Origin: Stomorhina lunata
Lineage: Eukaryota > Arthropoda > Insecta > Diptera > Rhiniidae
NCBI GenBank assembly: GCA_933228675.1
Contig: OW121740.1
Location: 7,257,442 to 7,321,441, forward strand
Direction: 5' to 3'
DNA: 64,000 nucleotides
Below the pieces are notes generated by a model. The model searched no databases, was not told the DNA's origin, and was given only the letters and a program-made list of their open reading frames with translations. A program made the position numbers and the translations under genes. The number at the start of each line of letters is the position of its first letter. Positions within the stretch are counted from its first letter, which is position 1. This document shows, one piece after another, positions 1 to 10,871 of the stretch.

Positions 1-45
1 GATATTAATTAGGACTTTTTTCATATTATCAGCTATAACTTCCAT
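1..45 (-). repeat. Box-family repeat copy cut by the window edge
   Basis: The window opens inside a minus-strand copy of the dispersed family. GATATTAATTAGGACTTTT and the following text ending in CTATAACTTCC match the corresponding part of the complete copies near 8516 and 9936. The left part of the copy lies outside the window. Confidence 0.6.
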
Positions 46-427
46 AACTGTTAAGCTATTTTAAAAATTTAAAAACAAAAAGAATAAAAACAAATTGCAC
101 TTGAAATTAATGAAATAATTTGAAACACCTTTAAAGACTTTGCCTATTTAAATAAGTGAAAAGCTTAAGAATGAAAAAAAATATGTTTAAAATGTGTAGT
201 TTTATTTTTAAGTAATACAAGTTTATATATCAAATTCCTTAAATTCTGCTTTCTTAAGTCCTTTAATTGTTTCATATTAAATTTAAAGCCAAATTATCTA
301 TTTTTTGAGTGTGTGTGTTTAAAATTATTCATTTATATATAAGTATATGTGTTCAAATGTCAGTTTATAAATATTTATATTTGTCTGCGTGTTCAAATAT
401 AAATGCAATTTTAAATAAGTTTATCTA

Positions 428-602
428 CAGTAGCCCAGTTCACAATCCATTGCAAATAGTCCAGTAACATAGCATTTGCAAATCAGTATAACAAATGAAA
501 AATTTTTAATATTATTTCTATAAAAATTTTTTAATTTGCTACATCGATTTGCAAATTCTACGATGCTAGACTATTTGCAATGGTTTGTGAACTGGGCTAA
601 TG
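428..602. mobile_element. MITE with Tc1/mariner-like ends
   Basis: A 175-bp inverted-repeat element. The left end reads CAGTAGCCCAGTTCACAA and the reverse complement of the right end reads CATTAGCCCAGTTCACAA. The two arms stay similar for about 65 bp and enclose an AT-rich centre of about 45 bp. TA dinucleotides flank both ends (426-427 and 603-604). The TA duplication with ends starting CA(G/T)T is the usual signature of non-autonomous Tc1/mariner elements. There is no transposase, so it would depend on an autonomous relative elsewhere. The superfamily is inferred from ends and target site only. Confidence 0.7.
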
Positions 603-1325
603 TATTTATTGTCATTTGTCAAACTGTTTTAATTGACCATTTTTTTGCATTTATTATAACAAACGTGTTGAATATTTATTTGATTTGCAACCATTTTAAT
701 TACTTATATATAGCAAATTTGTATTTGTTCAAAACATCAGCTGTCCTGATATTTGCTATGATTTCATTTCATTTTCAATTTGATTCTTTTTAAGCTTTCA
801 GTTTTCTACTGAATTTGTATATGTATTAGTTTTTTAATTAACTCACTCTGGCAATAATAATAAAATTAAACAACAAAAAAATTTAACATTGCAATTAAAA
901 GAATTAATAACGAATTATAAATTTATATGCAAGACCAGTTAATAAAAAATGCATATAATTTGTGTAGATAAACAACTCAGTTTTTTCAATCTCAGCTCCC
1001 TGATTCACCCATTTAAAAAGAATTTATACTGACAACCTACATGTTTGGCATAACTAATTAAATACAAATCATTTAAATTTATATCAGAGCTACTTTTTTA
1101 AAAAACATTTTAATATGGAAATGTATTGAAAAAATACTAAAATGGAAATATTGGCAAAAAATATTATAAAAAATCTAAAATCGATTATGAGACTTTGAAA
1201 TAGCTTTCAAAAATATAAAATATATTTTTTGGAAATAATTTATGCCTTTTTTTTATCCTTAAAAACTTTAGGTGATTGACAATATTAACAAGCAAAATGT
1301 TTTGATTCTTTAAGATTTTAAATTT
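603..1325. other. AT-rich DNA without recognisable gene
   Basis: The stretch is AT-rich with frequent stops in all frames. No repeat unit, RNA gene or domain was recognised. Confidence 0.5.
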
Positions 1326-2125
1326 ATTAAATCGCTTGAAAATTGTGGGAGTTACAGCATAAAATACAAAAAATCAAATAATTAATATCAATCATACGTC
1401 AAGGTAGTAAAAATTTACTTTTTTGCAAAAATCTCGAAAACTAGCAGAAAATGTTGAAAATTTTTCTAGAGAGTTATAAACACTGAAGAATAATAATTAT
1501 ATATAAAATAATAAATTCTATAATTTTAATGAATTCTTTAAAAGATTTCAGATATTTTATTTTTTCTCTGATTTGAAAATTTGTATTTTCTAATAATTAT
1601 GTCTTTGACAGTTTTAATTAAATAAAAGTAATTAAAATATTTCTATAGAAAAATATATGAATAAATATTAAAATGAAAAAGACTAACTAACCCCTTATAC
1701 ATTAACGAAAAATTAAGTAATGAAGAACTTATAAATCAAATTTTCCAAAGAAAATTTCTACGATAAGATTTTGTTAATTTTATAATTCATTTATGAATTT
1801 GGGGCTAAGAATATTATACAAAAATATCGTAGTTAGATTTTGGAACTTGAAAATAGCTTTCAAAAAAAAATATAAAGTATTTTTCAAACATTATTTATAG
1901 CTTCTTAATGATCCCAAATAAAATTAAATAATTGAGGCTACCAATAAGTGAAATGTTTTTAATATTTGGTTCAAAAATTTTTAAAGTCACTCGAAAATTG
2001 TGGAAGTTATAGGGTGAAAACCAAAAAATGTCTTAATTAATATCAATCATACGTCATGATGGAAAATTTTACATTTTTGCTAAAATCTTGAAAATTAACA
2101 TAAAAATTATTGTAATTTATCGAAA
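1326..2125 (+). repeat. Two diverged box-family repeat copies
   Basis: The 18-base box ATTAATATCAATCATACG is exact at 1381-1398 and 2036-2053. Each copy is preceded by a segment resembling AATCGCTTGAAAATTGTGG and followed by one resembling TTTTTGCAAAAATCT and then AGCAGAAAA. These flanks match the other copies in the window only loosely, while the box is nearly invariant. The copies are about 655 bp apart, so they are not in register with the 365-bp arrays further right. Confidence 0.7.
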
Positions 2126-2149
2126 CAAATTCAAGCTAAAATTTTGGGG

Positions 2150-2455
2150 TCTATATAACATTCCAATTGGAACAAGGGGTACTTCTCTCAGACAATGAGC
2201 TGCATCCGATTCTATTTTTAGACGCATTGAAAAGGAGCTACGTTTTAACTCCGGGTCCGAACGGCAAATACATTAGTAAGAGAAGTTTTACATAGCCTAA
2301 TACTCAATAACCAGTGGCTAGCTGAGTTATGAGATGAACCGCTACTTTTTGAAAATTATTTTTTTTAAGTGGGTCTAGCCGGGAATCGAATTTAGGACCT
2401 CTGGTATGTTAGGCGGATGACTAACCTGTTTTACCAAGGTGGTTCACATTTTTGG
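2150..2455 (-). mobile_element. tRNA-derived SINE (or tRNA pseudogene with tail)
   Basis: On the minus strand a tRNA-like head contains an RNA polymerase III A box, TGGTAAAACAG (2426-2436), and a B box resembling TTCGATTCCC (about 2380-2390) at normal tRNA spacing. Between them lies text typical of a tRNA anticodon arm, ending CCAGAGGTCC. The head is followed by about 220 bp of unrelated body that is richer in G and C than the surroundings and ends near CCCCTTGTTCCAATTGG. Head plus body fits a tRNA-derived SINE about 300 bp long. The exact ends and family are not certain, and no clear target duplication was found. Confidence 0.6.
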
Positions 2456-2459
2456 TTCT

Positions 2460-2870
2460 CCTTTATGAAAAATTTATTTACGTACGAAATCTTATTGAGA
2501 TATCGTGTTTGTTAATAGAAAAATGAAGGAACTTGTGATGTTTAGAAGTTGTAAAGTTTTTTGTTATTTCTCATTCTGATAACTTTAATATAGAAAGACG
2601 CACTTTGCTCTGGAAGACCAATCACCAAAGAAATCGACAAAATCTTAGAGTTGCGCTTAACCAGAAGTAAAACGGTCTAGGATCAATTCTTTACTCCAAA
2701 AATTGAGAAGTTAGAAAATCTTTTAAATAAATTTTTAGCTAACTCAAATTTGTTATTTATTAAAATTTGTATTTTGATCAAAATTTTAATGAAAAGTTAA
2801 AAATATTTTTGCCTTAAATACTTCTAATCCAATACTTTAACAGGTTTTAAATAATACAAAATTTAAATTT
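2460..2870. other. Unannotated AT-rich DNA
   Basis: No gene, tandem repeat or mobile element was recognised here. Base composition is slightly more balanced at 2600-2700, but no long open frame is present. Confidence 0.4.
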
Positions 2871-3020
2871 CTTAAATCGACTGAGAATTATGGAAGATAT
2901 AGCCTCAAACACAGAAAAAGTTATAATTAATATCAATCATACGTCAGGTTGGGCAAAATTTATATTTTTGCAAAAATCTTAAAAACTAACAGAAAAAGCA
3001 GCAAATTTTTTTAGAGAAAC
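2870..3020 (+). repeat. Box-family repeat copy
   Basis: The exact 18-base box lies at 2926-2943, preceded by a diverged AATCGACTGAGAATTATGG segment and followed by TATTTTTGCAAAAATCTT and an AACAGAAAA motif. It is a solitary copy on the + strand. Confidence 0.7.
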
Positions 3021-4150
3021 AGAAAAAGGAATGAGAAAACTAAAGTCTCAAATAAAAGAAGTAAGAAAAATCTTTAATTTTCACACAGAAAATTAAAGAG
3101 TAAATTGAAAAATTATTTTCATACTTTTTCTAATGTTAGCAAAATTGTTGTTAATTAAAAGAAATTACCACTAATGTATTAATTGTGTTGAAATTAATCA
3201 ATCTGCTTAGTTTTTCTGCCCAGTAATTAATGGTTTTTGTGTTATTTTTCTGTTGCCAATTTCCAAGCAAAACTAGACATGGTTCAAAATGAAAAGCAAC
3301 AAAAAAACGATGGTATTAATTTAGTTAAACAAAAAAAACAAAAGCCAGCTACTATTTCTATTTACAAAGCATGTCAATGACATTTTTGTGTGAAATGTCA
3401 AAGCAGTTCATGCGGTATTTGACATAGATACAAATAAACAATTTCCCACACAACACACACACACTTTATCAATACAATACAATTTTCTATGTTTCTGTTT
3501 TGTGGCTTAAATGGCAACAAAAAAAAAACTAACACATATAAGCCATTGTTTTAATAGAAAAAATTGGCAAAATTTGTTATTAGAATTTTTTGTTTACAAT
3601 TTATAAATATTACAAAATTTTTAAATTTAATTGCCTTTTAACACATTTCGTTCTTTATGGCCTTTTTATTTCATAAAAATCTATTTAAATTTTTACCTCA
3701 AAAGCCTTTAGGGAGTTTTGTTAGCAAAACTACAAACAAAAAATGGCTGAAATTTACAAAGTTATAAATGTTTTTGGCCTTTCAATTACAAATTTTTAAA
3801 TGCATATTTAATAATTTCCGTTGGTTTTAGTAAAATGAATTACACACAACGGGTGGGGAAAAATTAAATGTAATATAGTTTAACAAAAAACACAAAGAAA
3901 CCGGAAATGGATATTCAGTTTTCACAAAGGAAATGGTTAGTATTCCTGGTAGACATTTAATACAATAAAATTTAAAATTTATTTTTAGGTTTTGCAAGTA
4001 TATTAAAACAGAAATAAAGTATAAAGTAGTAGCTACAATAGTTTTAAAAAAAAAATTTATTTAAAAATTTTATATTGAGAAATATTTCAAAATTTAAAAA
4101 ATATATTTGAAACCAATTTTCTTGTAGAAATAGTAAAGAAATCTCCCTTA
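3021..4150. other. AT-rich spacer with a small CA-rich tract
   Basis: No gene seen. The stretch holds A and T homopolymer runs and a short CA-rich microsatellite near 3450-3470 (CACACAACACACACACAC). Confidence 0.5.
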
Positions 4151-6060
4151 ACACTTACTGTTTTAAGCTTCAAAGTGTTCTAATTATTTCGGCTTTTAAA
4201 TTTCACAAATCGCTTGGAAATTTTTCAAGTTATGGCAGAAAATAGCAAAAAAAATCATAATTAATATCAATCATACGCATAGGGTGCCAAAAATTAAATT
4301 TTTGCAAAAATCTGAAAAACTAGCAGAAAACATTGCAACTTTTTTAAAGGAATTATAAAACTTACTATCCATTTTATATTCCCATTTAACGATTTTTCAA
4401 AAATTTCCTATTTTTACACCCATAAAATACACCCAAACATTTTATTGACTTATATTTTACTCGAAATAATCATCTAAAATACTTTTGTCAAATTTAAAAG
4501 CCATTTTTAAGCTGTAAAATGAGAATATTAAGAGGAAAATAGTTGAAGATATATTCAAACTAAGTTCTTAAAATATTTTATCAAAAATTTAAAATTATGA
4601 AATATTTAAAAATGTTAAAAAAAATAGATTTTTAAACCAATTTTCTCTAACAGAATGACAAACATATCTCCTTGAATAATAATTTCAAAGTGTTTTAATT
4701 AGTTCAACTTTTAAATTTTTCAAATCGCTTTTAAATTGTTCAAGTTATGGCAGAAAATAACAAAAAATTATAATTAATATTAATCATATGTCTGGAGGTC
4801 AATAATTAAATTTTAGCTAAAATTTACAAAATTAGCAGAAAACATTTTAACTTTTTAAAAGCAATTGTAAAACCTACTATCCATTTGATATTTCCATTGA
4901 ACAATTTTTCAAAAAAATTCCTATTTTATCCAAATAAAATACATCCAAACTTTTTATTGGGTGTAGTATTTTTCAAAAAATTATTTCTAAACAAATTTTC
5001 TCGAACAAATGGTAGAAATATCCCGCTTAACAAATACTATTTTAATTTTTGAACTCTCTTTATTATTCTAGCTTTTAAATTTTACAAATTGATTGAAAAT
5101 TATTCAAGTTATGGCAGAAAATAGTAAAATAGTCATAATTAATATCAATCATACGTTTAGTAAGTCAAAGATTAAATTTTTGCAAAAATCTTAAAAATCA
5201 ACAGAAAAACTTAAAACTTTTTTAAATGAATTATAAAACTTACTATCCATTGGATATTTCTATTAAAAGATTTGTCAAAAATTCCTTAGTTTAAGCCCCA
5301 GAAAATACACCAAAACTTTTTATTGGAAGTGTTTTTCTAAAAAAATTAATTTCGAAACAAATTATCTCAAACAAATTGTAAACATATCTCCCTTAACAGT
5401 TGCTATTTTAAACATCAAAGTGTCTTATTTATCTCAGCTTTTAAATTTTACAAATTGATTGAAAAATATTTAAATTATGGCAGAAAATCTAAAAATAGTC
5501 ATAATTAATATCAATCATACGTCCAGTGGGTCAAAAATTACATTTTTGCAAAAATCTTAAAAATTAGCAGAAAAACTTTGAACTCCTTTAAATGAATTAT
5601 AAAACTAATTATCCATTGAATATTTCCATTAGACGATTTGTCAAAAAATACTTAGTTTTACCCTCAGAACTTACATTTAAACTTTTTAGTGGAAGTATTT
5701 TTCTAAAAATATTAATTTCGAAACTAATTTTCTCAAACAAATTGGAAACATATTTCCCTTAAAAGTTGCTATATTAAACCTCAAAGTGTTTTAATTAATT
5801 CAGCTTTTAATTTTTTTACATTGATTCAAAATTATTCAAGTTATGGCAGAAAATCGAAAAATAGTCATAATTAATATCAATCATACGTCCAACCGGTCAA
5901 AAATTGAATTTCTACAAAAATCTTGAAAACAGCAGAAAATATTAGAACTTTTTTTAGGGAAATATAAAGCTTACTATCCATTTGATATTTCCATTAAACG
6001 AATTTCCAAAAATTCCCTCTTTTTACCCCCAAAAAATACATCCAAACTTTTCATTGACTT
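4150..6060 (+). repeat. Tandem satellite-like array, period about 365 bp, + orientation
   Basis: Boxes occur at 4260, 4773, 5138, 5504 and 5870, that is at spacings of 513, 365, 366 and 366 bp. Each monomer carries the same ordered landmarks: a segment like TTTTAAATTTTACAAATTGA, CAAGTTATGGCAGAAAAT, the box, TTTTTGCAAAAATCTT, AGCAGAAAA, and ACTATCCATT. Monomers have diverged at many positions, but the box is kept in all five, with three changes in the 4773 copy. This is an old tandem array. The 513-bp gap suggests an insertion in, or irregular join of, one monomer. Confidence 0.85.
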
Positions 6061-6955
6061 ATATTTGACTCACTAAAAATCCTCTTATATACTTATGTCA
6101 TTTATTCAATTTATAATTAAATAAATATCAAACTGTCATAAATAATAAATTAATCAATTACAAGAATATTGTCCTCCCGCTGATGATGTTACACACCATT
6201 TCATACATTTTAATAACATCGTTATGAATGATGTTAATGATAATGTCTCGAACAGACATTTAAATGAAATCTCAAAAGTGTTTTTGATTGGAACTTAAAT
6301 ACTACAAAATTATTGTTGTTTGATTTGATTTATTTATTAAAATTTATAATAAAACCCCTGAAAGTGTTTAATTGATTTTCGTTTTTAGCAGATGTCAAAA
6401 GCATTAAGTCAAACAAAAAATATATGAAAAAAAAGATAGTGTTGAAAAATACTAGAAAACTGTCAAATCAATACGCTCTTATTATTTAAATGATGGGGGC
6501 GTATTTTTTTTTAACAGATAAGTAATTAATTTCATGAATAATAGTCTTTGATAGATAATAAATGGTTTTTTATGGTTTAAAATATGGATAGAAGAAATCA
6601 GGTATAATGTTTTAAATAAATAACAAAACTCAAAGATAAAAGATCTAAAATCATTTTTGTAGAAAATTTAAGGTTGGGTTCCAAAAAGGTTGGTTATTTA
6701 TTTAGGCTTCTTAAAACTATTATGAAGAATGAAATGTGAAACCCATTTAATGCTTCATTAATTTTTGGGCACATTAAATTTATATTTAAAAATTAACACA
6801 AATGTTTAAATACCCAAGGAAAACATTAAATTTTGATAGACGACAAATCGAAATCTTAAAATTATACAAACGAAATTTACATGTTTCGTTATCTGGTTAA
6901 GAATTATAGAAAAAAAGTACTTAAAGAAAAAAGTTCCTTTTAAATTTAATTTCAA
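6061..6955. other. AT-rich spacer
   Basis: No gene, repeat or RNA was recognised. It separates the + tandem array from the solitary + copies on its right. Confidence 0.5.
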
Positions 6956-7160
6956 ATTTTTGCCTAAAAGGTTTTGCAACTTTTGGCTTCAAAATTTTCA
7001 AAATTGATTTGAAATTTTGGAAGTTACAGCTTCAAATAGCAAAAAATTCAAAATTAATATCAATCATACGTAAGGTTGGACAATTTTGATAAAATTAATA
7101 AAATCTCAAAAATAGCAGAAAAACGCTGAAATTTTTCTTTACAATTCTTAAGATCTCACT
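6955..7160 (+). repeat. Box-family repeat copy
   Basis: The box lies at 7053-7070 in + orientation, with a left flank related to AAATTGATTTGAAATTTTGG and a right flank ending in TAGCAGAAAA. It is solitary. Confidence 0.65.
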
Positions 7161-7735
7161 ACAAATTTTTATACACATTTAAATAAAATTTGTAATTCTC
7201 TATTTATTGCCAAAAAATTTAAATAAAAATAAATCAAAAATTTTAAATTAGCTTTTGTTAAATGCCACAAAATCCATTTAATATATTTAATAACCGAAAC
7301 GCAGTCTGCGATTTATAATAAATGTATGCGAATTTATTTCTAGGACCACAAATGCGTGGCATATCAAATGTCAATTTAATTCGAACAAACATAAAATAAT
7401 CCAAAAATTATTATATGTGTCAAAAAAACCACAGGCAAGTCATAAAGAAAATCAAATTTAAATTATATTACGAATATAATAAAAGAGATTTTTGACATTT
7501 AGTAATATTAAACAAATATAAAGCGAAAAGGGAAAATCTAATCAATATCATATATTTTAAACAATTTTAGTAAATTTTCAAAAACTTTTTAAAAAGTTCT
7601 TAAAATAATTCGAAAAAAAATTTCCAAATTTTTTAAATTTAAAGTATTTAAGTTTTTAAATTTATAAAAATATTAAAATTTTCCACCAAAAACAACAAAA
7701 TTTGAACCTAGATATATAGCTTGTGGAGTAGACTA
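7161..7735. other. AT-rich spacer
   Basis: No gene seen. The segment around 7300-7440 is somewhat less AT-rich but has no recognisable element. Confidence 0.4.
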
Positions 7736-7920
7736 TTCATTATATCAAAGTTTTTCAAAATCACTTCAAAACTGCGTTAGTAACAGCTCAAAAAAGCAAA
7801 AATCTTATAATTAATATCAATCATACGCCACGGTATACAATTTTTTTATTTTTCTTAAAATCTCAAAAGCTAGCACAAAATCATGAAATATTTTAAAAGA
7901 GTTCCCAAGATTTTGCCTTT
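7735..7920 (+). repeat. Box-family repeat copy, last in + orientation before the switch
   Basis: The box at 7810-7827 is on the + strand. The next copy to the right, at 8516, is on the minus strand, so the orientation of the family switches between 7830 and 8510. Confidence 0.65.
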
Positions 7921-7949
7921 GGTTTTTATTAAAGATCATCTGGCGGATT

Positions 7950-8600
7950 TTATTCGCTCATACTACCGGGTTTGAAGCTTTCAGAATTATATTTTTCAAA
8001 TATATTCATATTTTTAACCAACTCGTTTGATATTTATAACAAATACATAAATATTTTGTTTATATTAAATATTCAGATCCTCATTTTTATGTCTCTGTCA
8101 CATATTTTTTTATTTAAAATATTTATAGAAATTTTTCATTTTTAAAACAACTCCATCACGTTTCAAGATTTTTATGCCTGAGTTAAATTTGTGTCAAATG
8201 CTTTTGTGCAGCTCTAGGTTCCCGATAAATATTTTCATATAATTTTAGTCATTGCAAAAAATATAAATATTATCAATTCTTTAACATTTTTTTTATTTGA
8301 TTGTTAAATTAAAAAGCAAATAAATAAAAATAAAATGTTTAAGTTGACATTTAAAATTTTCATTTGAAGTTTAAAAGAGAACTTTAAATATTTTTAAAGT
8401 ATATTTATGGAAATTTTAGTTTAATGTTCGGTTTTTAAAATTCATTAAAAAAATCTTTAAGTTTTTCTGCTAATTTTCAAGATTTTTTAAAAAATATCAT
8501 TTTGGAATACTTAGACGTATGATTGATATTAATTATGACTTTTTCGCTATTTAGAGCTATAACTTTGACAATATTCAAGAGATTCCAGAAATTCTTTTGC
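7950..8600 (-). repeat. Inverted copy of the 14.3-15.0 kb segment
   Basis: Read on the minus strand, this segment aligns with 14,340-15,000. Shared text includes the box, GCTT(C/T)TTAATTTAACAATC, TTTTTCATTTTTAAAACAAC, ATCACGTTTCAAGAT and TATGCCTGAG. Similarity is imperfect but continues over several hundred bases in the same order. The two copies flank the minus-strand array and the LINE. Confidence 0.7.
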
Positions 8601-10400
8601 GGTTAAACTTAAAACATTTCAGGTTTTCAATATTTTATTTAATACGAGAAATCTTTTAAATCAAAAATTGGAAAACATTTGAACAATATCAAAAAATTAG
8701 TAAAATAAAGAAATTTTAAATTTTCATTGAAATTTCCATCAGAAAAATAAACTTTTTTTAAAGTTTAGTTATAGAAATTGTTAACTTAATGTTCAAATTT
8801 TAGAATTCATTGCAAAAATTTTAAGCTTTTTCTGCAAATTTTCAAGATATTTGCAAAAATGTAAAATTTGACCATCTTGTCGTATGCTTGATATTATTTA
8901 TGACTCTTTTGCTATTTGAAGCTATAACTTTGACAATATTCAAGTAATTCCAGAAATTGTTTTGCCGTTTGAACATTTTAGTTTTTCAATAACTTAAGTA
9001 ATATAGATGATCTCTTAAGTCAAAATTAGGAAAAAATGTGAACAATATCAAAAAATTTATAAAATTAAAGAAATTTAAAATTTTTATTGATGTTCCCGTC
9101 AGAACAATAAACCTTTTTTAAAGTTTAGTTCTAGAAATTGTTAACTTAATGTCTAATTTTTAAAATTTATTAAACAAATTTTAAGCTTTTTCTGCTAATT
9201 TTTAAGTTATTTGCAAAAATGTAAAATTTGACAACCTTAACGTATGATTGATATTAATTATGAATATTTTGCTGTGTTAAGCTATAACTTTGACAAATTT
9301 TAAGTGATTTTAGAAATATTTAAAGTAAAAGGCTAAGAACATTTCAGGTTTTAACAAACTTTTCTCAAACAAGAAATTTCCTAAGAGATTATTTAAAAAA
9401 ATTTGAACAAAATCAAAAAAATTTATAAATTCAAAAATTTTAATAAAAAAAATATATGAAAACAACTTACATTTTTTTAAGTTTTTTTTTTTCTAACTTA
9501 AAAACGATGATTAATTTTTATAATTTATTTAAAAAAAATTGAATTTTTTTTACTAATTTTTGAGATTTTATAAAAAATAAATTTGTTGCCATATGATAGA
9601 TATTATTTCTGACTATTTTTCTATTTTAAGCCATAATTTCCACAATTTTCCAGGGATTTTAGAAATTTTGAAACTGAAAGACTAAGAACATTTCAGGCTC
9701 TTCCTAATATAAATAATCCCCTAGGAAAGTGATTGGAAAAATGCGAACAATATCAAGAAATTTATAAATTTTACAAATTAACTTCAAAAATCTATGAAAA
9801 CACTAAAAACTATATTCAGGTTTTTTATTCCAAACTTAAATTTGATATCCAGTTTTCAAAATTCACTATAAAAATTTTGAATTTTTTCTGCTAATTTTCG
9901 AGATTTTTTAAATAAAAAAATTTTGCAAGCCTAAACGTATGATTGATATTAATTATGACTATTTTGCTATTTTAGACTATAACTTCCACAATTTTCCAGG
10001 GATTTTAAAAATTTTTAAAGTGAAGGCTAAGAACATTTCGGACTTTGAATGACTTTTTTATTATAAGCAATTCTTTAAGACAGTTATTGCAAAAAAGTAA
10101 ACAATATCAAGAAATTTTTAAATAAAAAATAACTTCAAAATTCTATGAAAACAACAAAAACTATATTAAGATTCTTTACTCCAAACTTAAATTTATAGCA
10201 TAATTGCTAAAATTCATAAACAAAATTTTGAACTTTTTCTGCTAATTTTCGAGATTTTTAAAATATAAAATGTTTGCCCACCTTAACGTATGATTAATAT
10301 TAATTATGACTATTTTAGAATTTCAAGCTATAACTTCCACAATTTTCAAGGGATTTTAGAAAATTTTGTGTCATATAACGTAGAACATTTCTAGCTTTTT
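8330..10400 (-). repeat. Tandem satellite-like array, period about 350 bp, - orientation
   Basis: Minus-strand boxes occur at 8516, 8881, 9241, 9590 (diverged), 9936 and 10287, at spacings of 365, 360, 349, 346 and 351 bp. Monomers share CTTTTTCTGCTAATTTTC, the box, and CTATAACTT(T/C)(G/C)ACAAT in that order, which is the reverse complement of the landmark order at 4.15-6.06 kb. The copy at 9590 reads ATATGATAGATATTATTTC, the most decayed box in the array. Confidence 0.85.
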
Positions 10401-10871
10401 TCTAAATCTATGCAAGTCTTAAAGTCAATGCCCTCTATCATATCTATTCTTAGTTATAGTGCAAAAATTTTTATTTTCTTTTACATTATACAAAAAAAAA
10501 ACTTTTCGAAAACATCCTTTTTAACATGATTTCCCTAGAATGTCGCATTAAAAGCTAATAAAGACACTAAAAACTTTAAATAGAAAAAATACCGTAACCA
10601 GCCACTTGTCTACATAGAAAAACAATTTGTGGCTTTGTCTGGCCTAACAAAAAAAGTCCTTGTTTTTGTTTGTGGGATTTTGTTAACCAAAATCTTTAGA
10701 AAAAGTTCAACAAAAGCGAAAAACAGAGAAGTTTCCCAGTTAAGGAAAGCAGTAAGTTAGGCAGGCCAATAGGAATAACATAAAGCACAATGGGGCACTG
10801 AAAACAATGAATAATTTTTGAAGTTAATCGAAAAAGTAACACTTTAAATATTATAAATCTAATTCAGTTAA
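10401..10871. other. AT-rich flank of the LINE
   Basis: No gene seen. It is the left flank of the LINE insertion. The only short match to the right flank is AGTTAA near the junction (about 10866-10871, and after the tail near 13482-13487), too short to claim a target duplication. Confidence 0.4.

Noticed and set aside
536..793. 85-codon hydrophobic frame
   Set aside because: It begins inside the MITE arm and is phenylalanine- and isoleucine-rich, as expected from AT-rich DNA.
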